From Bacillus carboniphilus (GTDB taxonomy: Bacteria > Bacillota > Bacilli > Bacillales > JC228): a stretch of DNA of 64,000 bases. The position numbers were made by a program, and so were the translations under genes. The stretch spans positions 100,959 to 164,958 of the forward strand of contig NZ_BAAADJ010000006.1 in NCBI RefSeq assembly GCF_039522365.1, read 5' to 3'. Below the pieces are notes generated by a model. It was given only the letters and a program-made list of their open reading frames with translations. It made no database searches and was not told the DNA's origin. Numbering within the stretch: position 1 is the stretch's first letter; the number at the start of each line of letters is the position of its first letter. This document shows positions 21,754 to 32,152 of the stretch, one piece after another.

Positions 21754-22617
21754 CTATTCCACCTCTAAATAAACCATTCGTTCTTTCCCGTTTATGTCTA
21801 ATTCAACTGAAGCATTAAACTCAGCATTGACCTCTTTAAACAGATTCGCGACAGCTTCCCCTTGACCATGCCCGATTTCTAAACCGATGCAGCCCGGTGT
21901 GGAAAGTAAACCAATCGCCTGCGGAATTAACTTTCGATATATGTCTAGTCCGTCTTCACCCGCAAAGAGGGCAAGGTGTGGCTCGTGATCGGTTACAACC
22001 ACAGACATGTCCTCCCTGTCTCGATCCGGGATATAGGGTGGATTAGAGACGATACAATCAAATCTCGTACCCTTGCCCTCAAACGGTGAAAGCAGGTCAC
22101 CTTCCAAAAATGTAATATCCGCTTCAAGCTTACGACTATTCGCCTTCGCAACATCCAGGGCATCCTGTGAAATGTCCACAGCGTATACCTCCCAATGTGG
22201 CCTCTCCTTTTTTAAGGTAATCGCAATAGCCCCGCTACCCGTTCCAATATCGACAACGCGAAGCACCTGATTTTTCGGAAAAAGTTTGTCCGTTCTTTGC
22301 AGAATTCCTTCAATCAGTTCCTCTGTTTCTGGACGGGGAATCAGTACATTCTCATTCACATCAAAGTCTCGACCGTAAAATTCGGCGTATCCCATTAAAT
22401 ATTGAACGGGAGTCCCCTTACAATGTTCCTTCACTAGCTGCTTGAATAACTCTACTTTCTCATCGGCAATAGGGTCTCTCATGTGATAAAAAAGCTTTGA
22501 CCTTGTCCAATTATGAACATGCTGCATGAGCCATTCACCAGCATTGGCATCTCGACCATGAACGTGTAAAAAAGAAGAAGCCCAAGTGAGGGCTTCCATT
22601 ACTTTTGTTTCACTCAT
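21754..22617 (-). CDS. prmC: Release factor glutamine methyltransferase
   Basis: SAM-dependent enzyme that methylates the GGQ glutamine of peptide release factors. 287 residues: an N-terminal helical domain, SAM motif [16 protein letters not shown] near residue 123, and the diagnostic catalytic motif NPPYIP near residue 193. Its start overlaps the prfA stop by 4 nt, coupling it to its own substrate gene. Confidence 0.97.
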   Translation of the reverse strand: MSETKVMEALTWASSFLHVHGRDANAGEWLMQHVHNWTRSKLFYHMRDPIADEKVELFKQLVKEHCKGTPVQYLMGYAEFYGRDFDVNENVLIPRPETEELIEGILQRTDKLFPKNQVLRVVDIGTGSGAIAITLKKERPHWEVYAVDISQDALDVAKANSRKLEADITFLEGDLLSPFEGKGTRFDCIVSNPPYIPDRDREDMSVVVTDHEPHLALFAGEDGLDIYRKLIPQAIGLLSTPGCIGLEIGHGQGEAVANLFKEVNAEFNASVELDINGKERMVYLEVE

Positions 22618-23684
22618 AGATCTGCATTCTCCAGCCTGCTTGATTGATCTTCCATGATCAAAGCGTCAATGACTTCATCTAGACGACCTTGTAAAATTTG
22701 GTCAAGCTTTTGGATCGTTAGACCGATACGGTGGTCGGTTACACGGTTTTGCGGGAAGTTGTACGTACGAATACGTTCTGAACGGTCTCCCGTACCTACT
22801 GCAGATTTTCTTTGCTGATCATATTCCGCTCGTGCCTCTTGTTGGAACTTATCATACACACGTGCACGTAGAACCTTCATCGCTTTTTCCTTGTTCTTGA
22901 TTTGGCTCTTCTCATCTTGACAGGAAACAACCGTCCCAGTCGGAATGTGAGTCAAACGAACAGCAGACATTGTCGTGTTTACACTTTGTCCTCCAGGTCC
23001 ACTGGATGCAAATGTATCTACACGGATATCTTTTTCATGGATATCGACTTCTACTTCTTCCGCCTCTGGAAGACAAGCTACTGTTGCAGTCGATGTATGG
23101 ATACGACCACCGGATTCCGTTTCAGGGACACGTTGAACGCGGTGTGCTCCGTTTTCATACTTCAGTTTTGAGTAAGCACCGTTCCCGTTAATCATAAAGA
23201 TAATCTCTTTATAACCACCGACACCCGTTGAGCTTGCCTCAATCACTTCTGTTTTCCAGCCTTGCGCTTCTGCATAACGGCTGTACATTCTGTAAAGGTC
23301 TCCTGCAAATAGGGCAGCTTCGTCCCCTCCGGCAGCACCACGAATTTCAAAAATAACGTTTTTATCATCATTCGGATCTTTCGGGATCAATAGTATTTTC
23401 AGACGAGCTTCGAGCTCTTCTAGACGATCTTCAAGCTCATCAATCTCTTCCTTTACCATTTCTCTCATTTCCGCATCTAACTTTTCTTCAAGCATGGCTT
23501 TCGCTTCATTAAATTGCTCTTTAGCCTCTTTATATTCGCGATACACTTGAACTGTTTCCTGGATATCAGACTGTTCCTTTGAGTATTCGCGAAGCTTTTT
23601 TGGATCATTTACGATTTCAGGATCACTTAAAAGCTCATTTAAACGTTCATATCGGTCTTCAACTGCTTGTAGACGATCAAACAC
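22614..23684 (-). CDS. prfA: Peptide chain release factor 1
   Basis: Recognises UAA and UAG stop codons. 356 residues; the codon-recognition tripeptide PET is in [15 protein letters not shown] (about 187-200) and the catalytic GGQ is in [12 protein letters not shown] (about 230). GTG start at 23684 after GAGGTGAAG. Followed by prmC with a 4-nt overlap. Confidence 0.98.
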   Translation of the reverse strand: MFDRLQAVEDRYERLNELLSDPEIVNDPKKLREYSKEQSDIQETVQVYREYKEAKEQFNEAKAMLEEKLDAEMREMVKEEIDELEDRLEELEARLKILLIPKDPNDDKNVIFEIRGAAGGDEAALFAGDLYRMYSRYAEAQGWKTEVIEASSTGVGGYKEIIFMINGNGAYSKLKYENGAHRVQRVPETESGGRIHTSTATVACLPEAEEVEVDIHEKDIRVDTFASSGPGGQSVNTTMSAVRLTHIPTGTVVSCQDEKSQIKNKEKAMKVLRARVYDKFQQEARAEYDQQRKSAVGTGDRSERIRTYNFPQNRVTDHRIGLTIQKLDQILQGRLDEVIDALIMEDQSSRLENADL

Positions 23685-23869
23685 TAGACTTCACCTCATA
23701 TTCTGCATAACATTGTCATTATATTACATTGGGTGTTAAAAGGTCAAAGTGGATTTAAATCCAGCGTTTTAACTTTTTGCTTTGTTAAATTTTCTAAAAA
23801 ATCTAACAATCCCGTTGACATTAAATTCGATTCTGTTAATATAATGGAAAATAAATCCTTTAATACGGA

Positions 23870-24118
23870 AATACGTTGAAGAAGACAGGTTCATTGAATG
23901 AGGGTCTAAAGAGAGCTGGTGGGTGGTGCAAACCAGTGGTCTGATCAATGGATAGCCCTTCTGAGTTAGCAAGCCGAACTGCATGAGTAGGCTTGTTCGG
24001 GTCATGCCCGTTACTGTCATGGCGCCAAATGAAGGCTGCTTCTATGAAAGCAGCGAACAAGGGTGGTACCGCGAAATCAACCTTTCGCCCCTTATCCTAG
24101 GGGGTGGAAGGTTTTATT
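23870..24118 (+). promoter_or_regulatory. T-box riboswitch (probably serine-specific)
   Basis: A tRNA-sensing leader. The Stem I elements AGAGAGCTGGTGGGTGGTG... and the conserved T-box AGGGTGGTACCGCG (24059-24072) are present. A terminator hairpin (AACCTTTCGCCCC / GGGGGTGGAAGGTT at about 24079-24112, then TTATTTTTG) competes with the antiterminator. A likely specifier is UCU (Ser, 23960-23962) followed by a purine, inside GCCCTTCTGAG; UUC (Phe) is offset by one base but lacks the trailing purine. The downstream serine-pathway genes support Ser. Confidence 0.93.
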
Positions 24119-24155
24119 TTTGTCTAAAAATTATTTAGAAATGAGGAGAATGAGT

Positions 24156-25316
24156 ATGTTATCTGATCAACAGTTTTTACGAATTCCCGGTCCAACGCCT
24201 ATTCCACCAAGTGTTCAACGTGCAATATTGCAACCGATGATTGGCCATCGTGATGAAGAAACAAAGATGCTCCTACAAACTATTCGCCCAAGACTTAAGC
24301 CCATTTTCGGCACCGAACAAGAGGTCCTAATTTTAGCTGGTAGTGGAACCTCTGGATTAGAAACGGCTGTCGTTAATACAACCCAACCTCATGATGAAGT
24401 TCTCGTTCTAGTCACCGGAGCATTCGGTGAACGATTTGCTCAAATTTGTGAAGCCCATCAATTGGTGACTCACCGCATGGAAGCTCCTCCGGGTGAAGCG
24501 ATCGCTCCCGAGCATGTCAAAGCATTTTTAAGTGCGAATCCTTCTATAAAAGTTGTGTTTGCTACCTTTTGTGAGACTTCCACAGCAGTACTCAATCCCA
24601 TTCAGGAGTTAGCACAAGTTGTTCAGCAAAACTCGGATGCACTTTTAGTAGTAGATGGGGTCTCATGCGTTGGCGGAGTCGAAACGAAGATGGATGATTG
24701 GGGTATCGATGTACTCGTTACAGGCTCACAAAAAGCATTGATGCTGCCTCCCGGTTTAACTTTTATAGCAGTAAGTGACCGAGCATGGGACCGAGTCCAT
24801 CATAATCCACGACCTCGGTTTTATTTCGACCTAAAAAAGTACCATGACAATCTAGTGAAAGACTCTACACCATTCACTCCCGCTGTATCTCTGTTATTCG
24901 GACTGGATCAAGTGCTGAATCTTGTAGAAGAAGAGGGGGTAAAACAGGTTTTTACCCGACACCAATTGATGATGAAGATGACTAGATCTGCCTGTCATGC
25001 ACTCCAACTCCCTCTCCTCACCACAGACCAATCAGCATCGCCAACTGTCACTGCTGTCTATCCAAGGGACTTCCAAGCGAATGAACTTCGACACGTGTTA
25101 CTAAAAGAATTCGGACTGAATCTAGCTGGCGGACAGCAGGAGTTGAAAAATAAAATTTTCAGGATCGGCCATATGGGATATTGCTCACTAGCTGATGTTT
25201 TACAAACTATTAGTCTATTGGAGTTAGGGTTAGCTCGACTTGGAGTTGGACGTGAAGCCGGAGTCGGAAGTGCAGCCGCACAGTTAACTTTTCTAAATGG
25301 AGGGAAAACAGAATGA
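24156..25316 (+). CDS. Class V PLP aminotransferase (serine pathway, SerC-type role inferred)
   Basis: 386 residues of the alanine-glyoxylate/serine-glyoxylate aminotransferase family: RIPGPTPIPPSV at the N-terminus, LAGSGTSGLETAV near residue 67, and the PLP lysine in VTGSQKALMLPPGL near residue 190. Coupling by a 4-nt overlap to serA under a serine-type T-box suggests it transaminates 3-phosphohydroxypyruvate (the SerC step) or makes serine from hydroxypyruvate; inference. ATG at 24156 is chosen because GAGGAG lies 7 nt upstream; longer versions would translate the T-box. Confidence 0.88.
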   Translation: MLSDQQFLRIPGPTPIPPSVQRAILQPMIGHRDEETKMLLQTIRPRLKPIFGTEQEVLILAGSGTSGLETAVVNTTQPHDEVLVLVTGAFGERFAQICEAHQLVTHRMEAPPGEAIAPEHVKAFLSANPSIKVVFATFCETSTAVLNPIQELAQVVQQNSDALLVVDGVSCVGGVETKMDDWGIDVLVTGSQKALMLPPGLTFIAVSDRAWDRVHHNPRPRFYFDLKKYHDNLVKDSTPFTPAVSLLFGLDQVLNLVEEEGVKQVFTRHQLMMKMTRSACHALQLPLLTTDQSASPTVTAVYPRDFQANELRHVLLKEFGLNLAGGQQELKNKIFRIGHMGYCSLADVLQTISLLELGLARLGVGREAGVGSAAAQLTFLNGGKTE

Positions 25317-26899
25317 CATTACGCATTTTGATTAGTGATCCATTGAGTGATGAAGGGCTTCATGCACTACACCAGGATGACCGGATTGAAGTAACGGTTT
25401 CTACGGAATTGAGTGTGGATGAGTTACTACATTGTATTGGCGAGTATGATGCGCTGCTCGTTCGTAGTCAGACACAAGTAACAAAAGAGGTACTTAGACA
25501 GGCCAGCAAGCTGAAAGTTATTGGGCGAGCTGGTGTAGGCGTCGATAATATTGATTTAGATGCAGCTACCGAACATGGGGTTCTTGTAGTAAACGCTCCG
25601 GATGGAAATACGAACTCAGCCGCAGAACATACGATGGCAATGCTCATGGCGTTAGCACGAAAAATCCCACAAGCTTACGCTGCCCTAAAGGAGCACCGCT
25701 GGGACCGCAAGTCCTTTGTTGGAGTGGAATTGAAAAATAAAACACTCGGGATTGTAGGACTTGGCCGGATAGGGGCTGAGGTCGCTGAACGAGCCAAAGG
25801 GCAAAAAATGAATGTCATTGCATATGACCCCTATTTAACGGAAGAAAAAGCTGAAAAAATGGGGATCCAATATGGGTGCTTAGAGGATGTTTTGGGGGCT
25901 GGGGATTTTATAACCGTCCATACCCCATTGTTGAAGGAAACGAAGCACTTAATTAACCATAAGGCATTTAGTCAGATGAAAGATGGCGTTCAAATCGTGA
26001 ATTGTGCACGGGGTGGCATTATTGACGAAGAAGCCTTATATGAAGCTATTCTTTCTGGAAAAGTAGCCGGTGCAGCATTAGATGTATTTGAAGAGGAACC
26101 TGTCCAGAATTATAAACTTTTAGAATTACCTGAAGTGATTGCCACTCCTCACCTCGGGGCCAGTACCGTGGAAGCTCAGGAAAATGTGGCGATAGATGTT
26201 TGTCGGGATGTCCTCCAAATTTTAACGGGGGGCTTAGCAAAAAATCCTGTTAACTTCCCTTCTGTACCAGCTGAAGTGATGAAACGAATCGAACCGTACT
26301 TTCATTTATCCGAGAAAATTGGCGCGTTTATCTCCCGTTTAACGGATGAAGCTGTGGAGGAAGTTTGCATCTATTATTCCGGTGAATTGGCAGATTTAGA
26401 TACAGCCCCATTAACTCGGAATACTGTAAAAGGTTTGCTACGACGCTACATGGGTGAGCATGTAAATGATGTAAATGCACACTTCCTTGCTCAGAAGAAA
26501 GGGATCGTCATTATTGAACATAAATCCTCATCCACAAAGGGCTTCACTAATTTGTTAACTGTTGAGATTAAAACCAAGTCAGGAGCAAGGAAAGTTGCCG
26601 GAACTCTTCTAAGTGGGTTAGGAGCTCGAATTGTGAAGGTTGATGACTACAGCGTAGATGTGAAGCCTTCGGGTCATCTGATTTTAATTCAACATAAGGA
26701 CCAGCCTGGTGCGATTGGGCGGGTTGGAAGCTTGTTAGCGAATTTCGATATTAACATTGCGACGATGCAGGTGGGCCGCTTAGATGTTGGCGGGAGTGCC
26801 ATTATGATGTTAACCATTGACCGTCAAGCTGAGGGGCATGTTGTGGATGAGTTAAGAAGGTTGACTGATATATTTGCGGTGATTGCGATTGATTTGTAG
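25313..26899 (+). CDS. serA: D-3-phosphoglycerate dehydrogenase
   Basis: First step of serine synthesis. 528 residues: substrate domain, NAD-binding domain with [19 protein letters not shown] near residue 145, catalytic His in [15 protein letters not shown] near residue 282, an intervening ASB domain (about 320-440), and a C-terminal ACT domain (about 452-528, [19 protein letters not shown]), the usual serine-feedback site. Overlaps the aminotransferase by 4 nt. No clear terminator precedes the repeat array downstream. Confidence 0.97.
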   Translation: MTLRILISDPLSDEGLHALHQDDRIEVTVSTELSVDELLHCIGEYDALLVRSQTQVTKEVLRQASKLKVIGRAGVGVDNIDLDAATEHGVLVVNAPDGNTNSAAEHTMAMLMALARKIPQAYAALKEHRWDRKSFVGVELKNKTLGIVGLGRIGAEVAERAKGQKMNVIAYDPYLTEEKAEKMGIQYGCLEDVLGAGDFITVHTPLLKETKHLINHKAFSQMKDGVQIVNCARGGIIDEEALYEAILSGKVAGAALDVFEEEPVQNYKLLELPEVIATPHLGASTVEAQENVAIDVCRDVLQILTGGLAKNPVNFPSVPAEVMKRIEPYFHLSEKIGAFISRLTDEAVEEVCIYYSGELADLDTAPLTRNTVKGLLRRYMGEHVNDVNAHFLAQKKGIVIIEHKSSSTKGFTNLLTVEIKTKSGARKVAGTLLSGLGARIVKVDDYSVDVKPSGHLILIQHKDQPGAIGRVGSLLANFDINIATMQVGRLDVGGSAIMMLTIDRQAEGHVVDELRRLTDIFAVIAIDL

Positions 26900-26932
26900 G
26901 TTTGTGGTGCGGGGGTTCGGAACATAACCGGC

Positions 26933-26964
26933 GTTTTTCAGAACTCGGCACCTCTTTTTCAGAA
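26933..26964. repeat. Short TTCAGAACTC repeat block next to serA
   Basis: One complete and one partial TTTTTCAGAACTCGGCACC-type unit, isolated from the main array at 27.38 kb by the 102-bp repeat block. The two parts read as one array split by insertion or expansion of the other repeat. Confidence 0.75.
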
Positions 26965-27355
26965 AAATCCGGTTTATGTTCTAGTTTTAAATCCAAGGAA
27001 AGAAAAGTAGAACATAAGTATGTTTTATGTCCTAGTTTTGGAGTCGAGGAAGAAAAATGAGAACGAAAATCCGGTTTGTGTTCTAGTTTTAAGGCCGAGG
27101 AGAGAAAAACAGAACATAAGTTAGTTTTACGTCCTAGTTTTGGAGTCGAGGAAGAAAAAAGAGAACGAAAATCCGGTTTATGTTCTAGTTTTAAATCTGA
27201 GGAAAGAAAAGTAGAACATAAGTTAGTTTTATGTCCTAATTTTGGAGTCGAGGAGGAAAAAAGAGAACGAAAATCCGGTTTACGTCCTAGTTTTAAGGCC
27301 GAGGAGAGAAAAACAGAACATAAGTTAGTTTTACGTCCTAGTTTTAGTGTGGAGA
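26965..27355. repeat. 102-bp tandem array (dimer of 51 bp), TATGTYCTAGTTTT family (locus 1)
   Basis: Four copies of a unit, with GGTTT landmarks at 26971, 27073, 27175 and 27277, exactly 102 bp apart. Each is a dimer of ~51-bp halves starting TATGTTCTAGTTTTAA and TATGTCCTAGTTTTGG. 102 and 51 are multiples of three, so a reading frame stays open across the block; this is not evidence of a gene. The related family at 45.05-45.32 kb has a 52-bp period. Confidence 0.93.
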
Positions 27356-27377
27356 AAAAAAAGAGAACAACTCGACA

Positions 27378-27611
27378 TCTCTTTTTCAGAACTCAGCACC
27401 CTTTTTCCAGAACTCAGCACCTCTTTTTCAGAACTCAGCACCCTTTTTTCAGAACTCGGCACCCCTTTTTCAGAACTCAGCACCCTTTTTCCAGAACTCA
27501 GCACCTCTTTTTCAGAACTCAGCACCCTTTTTTCAGAACTGGGCAACTCTTTTTCAGAACTCAGCACCTCTTTTTCAGAACTCGGCACCCTTTTTTCAGA
27601 ACTCAGCACCT
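27378..27611. repeat. 21-bp array, TTCAGAACTC family
   Basis: Eleven clear units of 21 bp with the core TTTTTCAGAACTCAGCACC and small variants (TTTTCCAGAACTC, AACTCGGCAC). It lies between the convergent serA and PHP-phosphatase genes and ends just before their shared hairpin terminator. Confidence 0.95.
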
Positions 27612-27628
27612 AAGCATATGCACCAAAC

Positions 27629-27658
27629 AAAAAAGCAACGCCATCAAAGCGTTGCTTT
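27629..27658 (-). terminator. Terminator after the PHP phosphatase (possibly bidirectional)
   Basis: AGCAACGC / GCGTTGCT stem with T-runs on both sides, immediately past the PHP-phosphatase stop; on the minus strand it is followed by TTTTTTG. Confidence 0.88.
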
Positions 27659-27665
27659 CTCTATT

Positions 27666-28481
27666 TTAACCCAAACGATGCGTCTCCCTCTTCCTCCCAC
27701 TAAACACCTGAATTTCTTCATACCCCACTGACCTCGCTAGTTCCAACGATTGATCATAAGCATATCCAACATGCTTCGGTGCATGGGCATCAGAACACAG
27801 GACGATTCCCACTCCTGCGTCATAGCACTTTTTTAACAACAGTGGATCCGGATACATTTCCCCCACTGGTTTACGGAGACCGGCGGTACTGATTTCAATA
27901 CAGGTTCCTGATTTTGCGAGCGCCTCCACAGCCCGATCATACTGAGCTTCCACGAATTCCTGATCGTCCGGTTTATAGGAAAAGATTTTAATAAGGTCGA
28001 TATGTCCTACAAAATTAAAAAGTCTCGACTGTGCAAGGGTGACGATTTGATCAAAATATTGCTCATATGCTTTATAAATGTCTCTCTTTTCATATTCATG
28101 GCGATAGATTTCGAGGTCAATCCCCCACTCCTCAATCCAATGAACAGAACCAATGACATAATCAAATGGATATTGATTGATAAAGGCCTCCATTTGCTTC
28201 TCTTTTCCAGGCGTGTAGTCCATTTCAATCCCCATTTTCACGTTGATTCCCTGCTTATTTGCTTCTTCAAAAAGCCCAAGATAATCATGAAAATGAAGTC
28301 CGCGTCGGTTATCAACCCATGGGTTTGAAAGGATTTCCTTTGTTTCCCAGAAAAAATAAGCATGCTCAGAAATTCCTAATTCTTCAATCCCTAGTTCTCT
28401 AGCCTTTTCTACGTACTGTTTTAAATAGTCCACTGAGAAATCACCGGTCTCATGCATATGTACGTGATAATCCGTGAGCAT
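27666..28481 (-). CDS. PHP-domain histidinol-phosphatase family protein
   Basis: Metal-dependent phosphoesterase of the HisJ/HisK type, 271 residues. N-terminal PHP motif MLTDYHVHMHETGD, then EELGISEHAYFF (about residue 37), FVGHIDLIKIF, and the C-terminal VLCSDAHAPKHVGYA provide the metal ligands. No his genes are nearby, so histidinol-phosphate is likely but not proven. The ATG at 28481 is 6 nt past AAAGGGGAG; a 48-residue extension overlapping the lipoprotein gene is rejected. Confidence 0.87.
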   Translation of the reverse strand: MLTDYHVHMHETGDFSVDYLKQYVEKARELGIEELGISEHAYFFWETKEILSNPWVDNRRGLHFHDYLGLFEEANKQGINVKMGIEMDYTPGKEKQMEAFINQYPFDYVIGSVHWIEEWGIDLEIYRHEYEKRDIYKAYEQYFDQIVTLAQSRLFNFVGHIDLIKIFSYKPDDQEFVEAQYDRAVEALAKSGTCIEISTAGLRKPVGEMYPDPLLLKKCYDAGVGIVLCSDAHAPKHVGYAYDQSLELARSVGYEEIQVFSGRKRETHRLG

Positions 28482-28556
28482 CGCCATCTCCCCTTTGGCT
28501 GATTCATTATCACTATAGTAACACACAGAGTTGCTGTCCCATTGCTTTTGGCAATT

Positions 28557-28584
28557 AAAAAAAACGGGACAGATACTTGTCCCG
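28557..28584 (-). terminator. Terminator after the lipoprotein gene
   Basis: CGGGACAAGTATCTGTCCCG stem-loop followed by TTTTTTTT on the minus strand. Confidence 0.9.
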
Positions 28585-28593
28585 CACGCTTGG

Positions 28594-29049
28594 TTATCTC
28601 CGGTCTTCTTGCATTTTGACTTCAATATAATAGCGAGGCAAAGCTTTAATTAGAAGCTTATGAACTGCTGCTTCTTCTTTTACTCTTTCCTCCTGTGACA
28701 TCATACCTTTATGGTAAACGCGAACCCACATGTCTTGTCCATTGATCATAACGGGTCCTGGTTCATATTCTGTTTCGTTTTCAATCACCCATTTTGCCTT
28801 GTCGACATCAGTACCTAAGGTCGGCATGTCTTCGCTAGGATCAATATATGAAGTCGGACTTTGGTTCGTGTTGATTGGATCGTCTCTTAAATCACGGCCT
28901 CTTCTTCCCTGATCATTGGTAATCATCTTCATTCCATTATAATCTGCTTCTTCGTAAATGGAATCCTGGTGATTGTTATTAAAACCACAACCTGTCATCG
29001 TCATTGAGCATATCAGGGGAATGATGGTCCATTTCAATACTTTAACCAT
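28594..29049 (-). CDS. Small lipoprotein of unknown function
   Basis: 151 residues with a lipoprotein signal peptide: Lys near the start, hydrophobic core, and lipobox MTGC with Cys21 (SMTMTGCGFNNN). The mature part is hydrophilic, with DDPINTNQSPTSYID, a VNGQDMWVRVY-like segment and a basic tail. I recognise no domain. ATG at 29049 after GGGAGG. Probably monocistronic, downstream of tdk with about 150 nt between. Confidence 0.8.
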   Translation of the reverse strand: MVKVLKWTIIPLICSMTMTGCGFNNNHQDSIYEEADYNGMKMITNDQGRRGRDLRDDPINTNQSPTSYIDPSEDMPTLGTDVDKAKWVIENETEYEPGPVMINGQDMWVRVYHKGMMSQEERVKEEAAVHKLLIKALPRYYIEVKMQEDRR

Positions 29050-29138
29050 ATCATCTACCTCCCTATGCTTTTAGCTTCTCCCATATAATCTTGAATCAAT
29101 CATCCAAAAAAAGGTGATACGAATTTCAAATCCAAAAT

Positions 29139-29180
29139 AAAAAGCCTCATCGAGACATGTACACTCGATAAGGCCTGTTT
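29139..29180 (-). terminator. Terminator after tdk
   Basis: AGGCCTTATCGAG / CTCGATGAGGCT stem followed by TTTTTATTTT on the minus strand. Confidence 0.9.
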
Positions 29181-29199
29181 TTTTAAAAAATTTCACAGG

Positions 29200-29808
29200 T
29201 TAAACTGTGGTTGTCGCTGCTGCCACCTTACCCGGGACTTGGTGATGGTGACGACATCTTGGTTCGTAGCTTTCAGCTGCACCCACTTGGATGACTGGGT
29301 CATTGTAGTGGGCTGGTTGTCCATCAATGAGACGTTGAGTCCGACTTGCTGGTGACCCACATACGGAGCATACAGCATGTAACTTAGTAACTAATTCTGC
29401 AACAGCCAGAAGTTGTGGCATAGGTCCGAATGGCTCTCCACGGAAATCCTGATCTAGACCCGCTAGCACTACACGGTGTCCCTGATTCGCCAATTGTTGA
29501 ACCACATCCACAATTTCTTGATCCAGAAATTGAACTTCGTCAATGGCTACTAAATCAACATTTGCATCTACACGAGATAAAATATCCGATGGAGACGTTA
29601 CAGAAATAGCTTGAACTTGAGTCCCATTATGGGAAACAACGGCTACCTCACTATATCGGTTATCAATGGCAGGTTTAAAAACGGCAACGGTTTCTTTTGC
29701 AAATTGTGCCTTACGTACCCTCTTAATGAGTTCCTCTGATTTCCCAGAAAACATACTTCCACATATTACTTCAATCCAGCCAGATTGTTTTACAACAAAC
29801 ATATCCAT
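29200..29808 (-). CDS. tdk: Thymidine kinase
   Basis: TK1-type enzyme phosphorylating thymidine. 202 residues from the ATG at 29808, 5 nt from AAGGAG. Walker [12 protein letters not shown] near residue 17, Walker B-like AIDEVQFLD near residue 90, a zinc site with [11 protein letters not shown] near residue 148 and a final CRHHH near 186. Position upstream of rpmE follows Bacillus synteny. Confidence 0.96.
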   Translation of the reverse strand: MDMFVVKQSGWIEVICGSMFSGKSEELIKRVRKAQFAKETVAVFKPAIDNRYSEVAVVSHNGTQVQAISVTSPSDILSRVDANVDLVAIDEVQFLDQEIVDVVQQLANQGHRVVLAGLDQDFRGEPFGPMPQLLAVAELVTKLHAVCSVCGSPASRTQRLIDGQPAHYNDPVIQVGAAESYEPRCRHHHQVPGKVAAATTTV

Positions 29809-30082
29809 TGCCGCTCCTTCCAAGACCTTCATTTTGCATGCAGTTCGCCTGCAAAAACTATCTATCCTTTTTTCGTCATCTTTTCACAAAACTTATAATA
29901 GAAAAAAATGGCATTGTCGATGAATACCGTTATTATCAATGATATTAGTGCAAAAAATATTTATTTGAAGTGTTTGATAAGCAGAAATTCACTTTGAGGA
30001 TAGGCTGCCGATATCAGCCCCAAAAATAAGTATTTTAATGTTTTTTCTATATTTTGAACGAAAAATACCCTATGTAAAGAAG
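29809..30082. other. tdk-rpmE intergenic region
   Basis: The 318-bp gap contains the rpmE terminator at its right end and, next to tdk, a small palindrome (TTTTGCATGCAG / CTGCAAAA at 29833-29857) of unknown role. The rest is AT-rich with no ORF or motif that I can support. Confidence 0.5.
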
Positions 30083-30116
30083 AAAAAACAGGCAAGTAGT
30101 GTGCTTGCCTGTTTTT
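30083..30116 (-). terminator. Terminator after rpmE
   Basis: AACAGGCAAG / CTTGCCTGTT stem flanked by T-runs, just past rpmE; on the minus strand it ends in TTTTTTC. Confidence 0.92.
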
Positions 30117-30126
30117 AAGTCTTTTA

Positions 30127-30369
<243 letters not shown>

Positions 30370-30620
30370 TTATATTCCATATACAGACTGAACAATCAGC
30401 CTGCGAATCTTTGAAACAAACTGTTATCATTATAACAAGTGAATAATAAGTTTGCAACCTAATTATAAAAGCAGAAGCTCACACAGAATTCTTTCCACCA
30501 GCAAGACAAACCTTGACATAGCGGTGTTTTTTTAAGAGAGAATGGACCTATGAATCAAGAGCCCAGCAATTAAACGCAGCTAATATTCTATGTGTAAAAC
30601 TTATTCCATTCCTGTAAAAA

Positions 30621-31889
30621 TTAGGATTTCTTTTGCTTCATTTCTTCAGAAAGCTGCTCAAAGAACTCTTCGTTGGATTTTGTTTGACGAAGACGTCTTA
30701 GTAATTTTTCTGAGAAATCTGGTGTGTCGGTCATCGCTTTTCTCATCGCCCAAAGCTTTTCGAGGTGATCTTTTTCTACCAGTAACTCTTCGCGACGAGT
30801 ACCAGAACGACGAATATCGATTGCAGGGAAAATACGTCTTTCTGCAAGATTTCTATCTAAATGTAGCTCCATGTTACCTGTACCTTTAAATTCTTCGTAA
30901 ATCACATCATCCATACGAGAACCAGTATCGACAAGAGCCGTTGCTAAAATCGTTAAGCTACCGCCCTCTTCGATATTACGGGCAGCACCAAAGAAACGCT
31001 TTGGACGGTGGAATGCTGCTGGGTCAATACCACCAGAAAGGGTACGTCCACTTGGTGGGATGACCAAGTTGTATGCACGCGCTAAACGAGTGATACTATC
31101 CATTAGAATAATAACATCGCGCTTGTGCTCAACTAGACGCATGGCACGCTCAAGGACTAATTCAGCTACTTTAATGTGGTTTTCTGGCACTTCATCAAAT
31201 GTTGAGCTAACCACGTCACCTGCTACTGAACGCTCAATATCTGTTACCTCTTCTGGACGCTCATCAATTAAAAGTACAATCAGTTCCGCTTCCGGATGAT
31301 TGGTTGTGATGGCATTTGCAATTTCTTTAAGTAGCATCGTTTTACCTGCTTTAGGTGGAGCTACAATCAATCCACGTTGACCAAAACCGACTGGTGAAAT
31401 TAAGTCCATAATACGAGTCGATAGGTTTCGAGTAGTGGTTTCTAATGTTACTTGACGGTCTGGATATAAAGGAGTTAAGGCAGGAAAATGAACTCTTTCT
31501 TTCGCTGTCTCAGGGTCATCACCATTGACCATTTCTACATGGAGTAGACCAAAGTATCTTTCGTTTTCTTTTGGAGGACGAACCTTACCAGATACCTTGT
31601 CCCCGTTACGAAGGTCAAATCGGCGAATTTGTGAAGCTGATATATAGATGTCTTCAGAGCTTGGCGAGTAGTTGATTGGTCTTAAAAATCCAAAACCTTC
31701 TGATTGGATGATTTCTAGGACACCTTCCATAAAGAAGTATCCTTCTTGTTCTGCTTGAGCTTTTAAGATGGCAAAAATAAGTTCTTTTTTTGTTAATTTG
31801 CTGTAGTATGAAATCTTATATTTTCTTGCAAGTTCGTAAAGGTCTTTTAATTTCATATTTTCAAGACCGGTAATTGTTAGTTCTTCCAT
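30621..31889 (-). CDS. rho: Transcription termination factor Rho
   Basis: Hexameric RNA helicase that terminates untranslated transcripts. 422 residues: N-terminal Rho-N helix domain ([18 protein letters not shown]), RNA-binding CSD with [15 protein letters not shown] (about 63-77), Walker [13 protein letters not shown] near residue 172 and the Q-loop/R-loop region with [12 protein letters not shown] near residue 278. It is followed by ~290 nt to rpmE with no obvious hairpin terminator. Relevant here because Rho limits antisense and read-through transcription in Bacillus. Confidence 0.97.
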   Translation of the reverse strand: MEELTITGLENMKLKDLYELARKYKISYYSKLTKKELIFAILKAQAEQEGYFFMEGVLEIIQSEGFGFLRPINYSPSSEDIYISASQIRRFDLRNGDKVSGKVRPPKENERYFGLLHVEMVNGDDPETAKERVHFPALTPLYPDRQVTLETTTRNLSTRIMDLISPVGFGQRGLIVAPPKAGKTMLLKEIANAITTNHPEAELIVLLIDERPEEVTDIERSVAGDVVSSTFDEVPENHIKVAELVLERAMRLVEHKRDVIILMDSITRLARAYNLVIPPSGRTLSGGIDPAAFHRPKRFFGAARNIEEGGSLTILATALVDTGSRMDDVIYEEFKGTGNMELHLDRNLAERRIFPAIDIRRSGTRREELLVEKDHLEKLWAMRKAMTDTPDFSEKLLRRLRQTKSNEEFFEQLSEEMKQKKS

Positions 31890-32110
31890 TTCTATAGCAC
31901 CACGCTTTGTTTATTTAGTTTTCTATTGAATCAAGAAAAAAGATTCCTTCTCCCAAAGGTATGCATTCTTATGTAGGGTGAACGAAAAACGGATGGGTAG
32001 AAAGATGATTTTGGTTGGAGATTCAATCGAAGTTATAAGTAGAAAACAATGTAAAACCTTACACAATATTAGACCGATTTGTTGTTTTTGTCAAAAGAAT
32101 TTAAATAGTT

Positions 32111-32150
32111 GGGAGCTCAGAACATATACAATTCCGAGCCCCAGCCTATT
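32111..32150 (-). terminator. Possible terminator after glpX
   Basis: GGGGCTCGGAA / TTCTGAGCTCCC stem just beyond the glpX stop; only a weak U-run follows, so it may act as a hairpin rather than an intrinsic terminator. Confidence 0.5.
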
Positions 32151-32152
32151 GT

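Noticed and set aside
24063..24155. N-terminal extension of the aminotransferase
   Set aside because: It would translate the T-box antiterminator and terminator; the GAGGAG RBS points to 24156.
27076..27669. 197-residue open reading frame through the repeat block, and an antisense 92-residue frame
   Set aside because: The open frame follows from 102- and 21-bp periods (multiples of three). No RBS, no domain, and the same openness in other frames.
28482..28625. 48-residue N-terminal extension of the PHP phosphatase
   Set aside because: It overlaps the lipoprotein gene and its terminator; the PHP motif starts right at 28481 with a good RBS.
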